A DNA stretch of 64,000 bases from NCBI GenBank assembly GCA_001899065.1, contig MKUZ01000006.1:49054-113053 (forward strand). The letters run 5' to 3'. The DNA is from Devosia sp. 66-22. Its GTDB lineage: Bacteria; Pseudomonadota; Alphaproteobacteria; Rhizobiales; Devosiaceae. A program made the translations under genes and the position numbers. Below, piece after piece: positions 61,174-64,000 of the stretch (position 1 is the first letter of the stretch; the number at the start of each line of letters is the position of its first letter). The notes under the pieces were generated by a model. That model had not been told where the DNA came from. It saw only the letters and a program-made list of their open reading frames with translations, and did no database searches.

Positions 61174-61312
61174 GATGGCGGCAAACTGCACAGACGGCGG
61201 CAGGCGGTCAACGCCGAACGCTTGTCCCAAATTGTGGACTCGGCAGGCGAAGTTTGAGGGCGTAAGGGGAGGCTGCCGGTGCTAGACCGGGCCCGCCCTC
61301 AAGAGACTTGCC

Positions 61313-62521
61313 GTGACCACGACTGCCCTACCCGCCGCGCACGCCGCCAACAAGACGGCCTTTGCCGTGATCTTCGCGGTGGCCGCCTGCCACCTGATCA
61401 ACGACATCATGCAGTCGCTGCTGTCGGCGATCTATCCCATCCTCAAGGACAGCTACGGGCTCGATTTCGTGCAGATCGGCCTCCTCACCTTCACGTTCCA
61501 GGTGACGGCGTCGCTGCTGCAACCGGTGATCGGCATCTACACCGACAAGCGGCCGCTGCCCTATTCGATCGCCGCGGGCATGGGCTCGACGCTGGTGGGC
61601 CTGATTGTGCTGGGTTACGCGCAGGATTACTGGCTGCTGCTGCTCGGCTCGGCGCTGATCGGCTTCGGCTCGGCGGTGTTCCATCCCGAAAGCTCGCGCG
61701 TGGCGCGGCTCGCCTCGGGCGGCCGGCACGGCTTTGCGCAGTCGACGTTCCAGCTCGGCGGCAATGTGGGGTCGGCGGTAGGACCGCTGCTCGCCGCGTT
61801 TATCGTGCTGCCGCGCGGCCAGAGCTCGGTGGCCTGGTTCGCTGTAGCGGCGCTCATCGGCATGGTGATCCTCACCTTTGTGGGGCGCTGGTATGCCGAG
61901 CATCGCCGGCAGGCAGCGAAGCGGCCGCCGGTCAGCACCGCCCTGCCCTTCGACAAGCGCACGACGCTGATTGCGCTGATCGTGCTGACGCTGCTGACGT
62001 TCACCAAGAACATCTACATGGCGGCGATCTCGAGCTACTACACGTTCTATCTGATCGATAAGTTCGCGGTGGACGTGCAGACAAGCCAACTGCTGCTGTT
62101 CCTGTTCCTCGGCGCATCGGCGGTGGGCGTGTTCCTCGGCGGGCCGATCGGCGACCGCTGGGGCGCCAAGTTCGTGATCTGGTTCTCGATCCTGGGCGTG
62201 CTGCCGTTCACGCTGGCCCTGCCCTATGCCGACTACACCTGGACGATCGTGCTCTCGATCGTGATCGGCATCATCTTCTCGTCGGCGTTCTCGGCGATCG
62301 TGGTGTTCGCACAGGAGCTGATGCCGGGACGCGTGGGGATGATCGCGGGCATCTTCTTCGGCTTCGCCTTCGGCAGCGGCGGCATTGCCGCGGCGGCGCT
62401 GGGGCTGCTGGCGGACGTGCGCGGCATCGACTTCGTGTTCGTGGTGACGAGCTATCTGCCGCTGCTTGGGCTGCTGACGATCCTGCTGCCCAATATGAAC
62501 ACGCGGCACGTCAGGACCTGA
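61313..62521 (+). CDS. MFS transporter, fosmidomycin resistance (Fsr) family
   Basis: 402-residue, 12-helix exporter of the major facilitator superfamily. HLINDIMQSLLSAIYPILKD, TDKRPLPYSIAAGMG, VFHPESSRVARLASGGRHGF and GGNVGSAVGPLLAAF match the Fsr/YfnC group. GTG start at 61313, 139 bases from the divergent aminotransferase gene. The substrate is unknown; in E. coli Fsr exports fosmidomycin. Confidence 0.92.
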   Translation: MTTTALPAAHAANKTAFAVIFAVAACHLINDIMQSLLSAIYPILKDSYGLDFVQIGLLTFTFQVTASLLQPVIGIYTDKRPLPYSIAAGMGSTLVGLIVLGYAQDYWLLLLGSALIGFGSAVFHPESSRVARLASGGRHGFAQSTFQLGGNVGSAVGPLLAAFIVLPRGQSSVAWFAVAALIGMVILTFVGRWYAEHRRQAAKRPPVSTALPFDKRTTLIALIVLTLLTFTKNIYMAAISSYYTFYLIDKFAVDVQTSQLLLFLFLGASAVGVFLGGPIGDRWGAKFVIWFSILGVLPFTLALPYADYTWTIVLSIVIGIIFSSAFSAIVVFAQELMPGRVGMIAGIFFGFAFGSGGIAAAALGLLADVRGIDFVFVVTSYLPLLGLLTILLPNMNTRHVRT

Positions 62522-62539
62522 AGCGGGCACGCCGCCACG

Positions 62540-63793
62540 TTACCTCACGAGGATAGCGCGGAAGTCGTTGACGTTGGTGCCGGTCGGGCCGGTGACGAGC
62601 AGATCGCCGATGGCGTGGAAAGCGGTCCAGGCATCGTTGTTGGCGAGATGCGCACGCGGGTCGATGCCGGCGGCGCGCATGCGGGCGGCGGAGGTGCCGT
62701 CGGCGAAGGCGCCGGCATTGTCCTCCGAGCCATCGATACCGTCGGTGTCGGCCGCGAGCGCGGTGATGCCGCCGACACCGTCGATGGCGAGGGCGAAAGC
62801 GAGCAGGAACTCGGCGTTGCGGCCGCCCTTACCCTTGCCGCGCACGGTGACCGTCGTCTCGCCGCCAGAAAGCAGCACGCAGGGCCGCGCGAACGGACGA
62901 TCGCGGAGGCCGATCTCGCGGGCGATGGCGGCCATGACGCTGGCGACGTCGCGCGATTCGCCCTCGACGGCGTCGGAGAGAATGTGCGCCGCGAGGCCGT
63001 GCCCTTTCGCCCGCTGGGCGGCGGCATCGAGCGAGAGCGCCGAGGAGGCGACGATGTGGACGGTGTTGCCGGCAAAGCGCTTGTCGTCTGGACGCGGCGG
63101 TTCGTTGTTATGCGAGGCGAGCAGCGCGGTCGCGGCGGGCGGCAGCTCGAGGCCGTAGAGCGCGACGAGGTGGCGGACTTCGGCGCGCGAGCCGGCGATG
63201 GGCACGGTGGGGCCCGACGCCACCAGCGCCGGGTCGTCGCCGGCGACATCGGAGACGACGAGCGTCGCGACACGGGCAGGCGCGGCGAGCGCCGCGAGGC
63301 GACCGCCCTTGATGCCGCTGATCTCGTTGCGCACGAGGTTCATCATGCCGATGGGCATGCCCGAAGCGAGGAGGGCGCGGGTGACCGCCTGCTCGTCTTC
63401 GAAGCTGAGCCCCGGACCGGGCGCCGGCAGCAATGCCGAACCGCCGCCCGAGATGAGGGCCACGACGAGATCGTCGTGGCTGAGGCCGTGGACCTTGGCC
63501 ATCATGCGGCGGGCGGCGAGATAGCCGGCCTCGTCGGGCACGGGGTGGCTGGCCTCGACGATCTCGATGCGCTCGGTGGGGGCGGCGTGGCCGTAGCGGG
63601 TGACGACGAGGCCGTCGACCGGCTCGCCCCATTGCTGCTCGAAGGCACGCGCCATCTGCGCCGAGGCCTTGCCGGCGCCGATCACCACGGTCCTGCCGCG
63701 CGGACGCGCGGGGAGAAACGCCGCGATGGCGCGACCGGGATCGGCCGCCGCCACCGCCGTGCGGAACAGGTCTTCGAGACGTTCGCGGTCCAT
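62540..63793 (-). CDS. Glycerate kinase, type 2 (MOFRL family)
   Basis: 417-residue kinase that phosphorylates D-glycerate (2-phosphoglycerate product in the usual GckA form). GRTVVIGAGKASAQMARAFE near the N-terminus, ISGGGSALLPAPGPGLSFED, KGGRLAALAAPARVATLVVS and the C-terminal MOFRL domain (GKGKGGRNAEFLLAFALAID, ADTDGIDGSEDNAGAF) are conserved. ATG at 63793; a GTG 9 codons further upstream is possible. Divergent from the partial gene at the right edge. Confidence 0.93.
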   Translation of the reverse strand: MDRERLEDLFRTAVAAADPGRAIAAFLPARPRGRTVVIGAGKASAQMARAFEQQWGEPVDGLVVTRYGHAAPTERIEIVEASHPVPDEAGYLAARRMMAKVHGLSHDDLVVALISGGGSALLPAPGPGLSFEDEQAVTRALLASGMPIGMMNLVRNEISGIKGGRLAALAAPARVATLVVSDVAGDDPALVASGPTVPIAGSRAEVRHLVALYGLELPPAATALLASHNNEPPRPDDKRFAGNTVHIVASSALSLDAAAQRAKGHGLAAHILSDAVEGESRDVASVMAAIAREIGLRDRPFARPCVLLSGGETTVTVRGKGKGGRNAEFLLAFALAIDGVGGITALAADTDGIDGSEDNAGAFADGTSAARMRAAGIDPRAHLANNDAWTAFHAIGDLLVTGPTGTNVNDFRAILVR

Positions 63794-63877
63794 TGCACCC
63801 AGGCCCGTATTTGATGTCACAATGCCGTCATCCGCCCCGACTAGCCAGTCAATTCCTTCACCGAGCATCTCCTCCTT

Positions 63878-64000
63878 ATGACTGCCCGCTACGCGATCTA
63901 CTACGCCCCTGCCCGCGACTCGCTGCTGTGGCGGCGCGCCGAAGACTGGCTTGCGCAGCCGGACCTGGCGCAGCACACCGTCTCGGCCCGTCGCTATCGT
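63878..64000 (+). CDS. DUF1045-family protein (N-terminus only)
   Basis: 41 residues before the window ends: MTARYAIYYAPARDSLLWRR followed by AEDWLAQPDLAQHTVSARRY and an arginine. The opening motif RYAIYYAPxxxSxLWRRA is typical of DUF1045, a 2H-phosphoesterase-like family often linked to phosphonate (phn) genes. No clear ribosome-binding site. It is divergent from the glycerate kinase gene. Confidence 0.75.
   Translation, partial: MTARYAIYYAPARDSLLWRRAEDWLAQPDLAQHTVSARRYR

Overview
The window is about 64 kb of high-GC chromosome from an alphaproteobacterium. It is most likely a member of the Hyphomicrobiales close to Devosia. That placement is an inference from the cpa/tad pilus gene set with CtrA-like promoter motifs, the aerobic CobN/CobO cobalamin genes behind a B12 riboswitch, the Zur-controlled zinc operon, a GNAT-Rnk fusion, and a DUF6384 operon of a type I associate with rhizobia. 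There are no rRNA or tRNA genes, insertion sequences, phage genes or CRISPR arrays that I can see. Genes are packed tightly, and many junctions are 1- or 4-base stop/start overlaps.

Layout. 1-1.6 kb: a truncated MarR-type regulator with a palindrome at its promoter, and an M17 aminopeptidase. 1.7-12.7 kb: a Tad (Flp) pilus locus with tadD on the plus strand, a minus-strand block from the pilin to tadC, and a plus-strand block with a secretin-N-like protein and two TadE-type pseudopilins. 12.8-14.5 kb: a HAD phosphatase and a frameshifted Tat-exported kelch-like gene. 14.5-26.4 kb: one long nucleoside salvage operon (BMP-type ABC importer, cdd, deoC, a two-domain aldehyde dehydrogenase, deoA, deoB, upp). 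It imports nucleosides and splits them into bases, which are salvaged, and deoxyribose phosphate, which becomes glyceraldehyde-3-phosphate and acetaldehyde/acetate.

26.5-31.9 kb: a CoxG-like protein, then a three-gene operon (TelA-like protein, DUF6384 membrane protein, coiled-coil protein with a glycine-rich tail) of unknown function, then a MarR-like protein and ArfB. 32-39.5 kb: mostly small genes: a cytochrome c, an apparently empty 0.6-kb stretch, a GNAT-Rnk fusion, a set of tiny proteins around a cold-shock gene, an SH3-domain protein, a CDF-like protein without the usual ligands, and a second frameshifted gene.

39.6-46.1 kb: cobalamin riboswitch and cbtB-cbtA-cobW-cobN-cobO (cobalt uptake, cobaltochelatase, adenosylation). 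46.1-49.3 kb: a Zur box, a 30-residue membrane peptide, a zinc ABC transporter and the Fur-family regulator itself. 49.2-51 kb: a CHASE4-EAL protein whose EAL domain has lost its catalytic residues. 51.1-56.5 kb: a dipeptide-type ABC importer. 56.5-64 kb: metabolic genes (VOC protein, aldo/keto reductase, a coupled SDR/cupin/aminotransferase trio, an MFS exporter, glycerate kinase, the start of a DUF1045 gene).

The items most worth following up are the TelA-like/DUF6384 operon, the CtrA-like motifs shared by the pilus promoters and the EAL gene, the dehydrogenase with a dead second half, and the small-protein cluster around the cold-shock gene.
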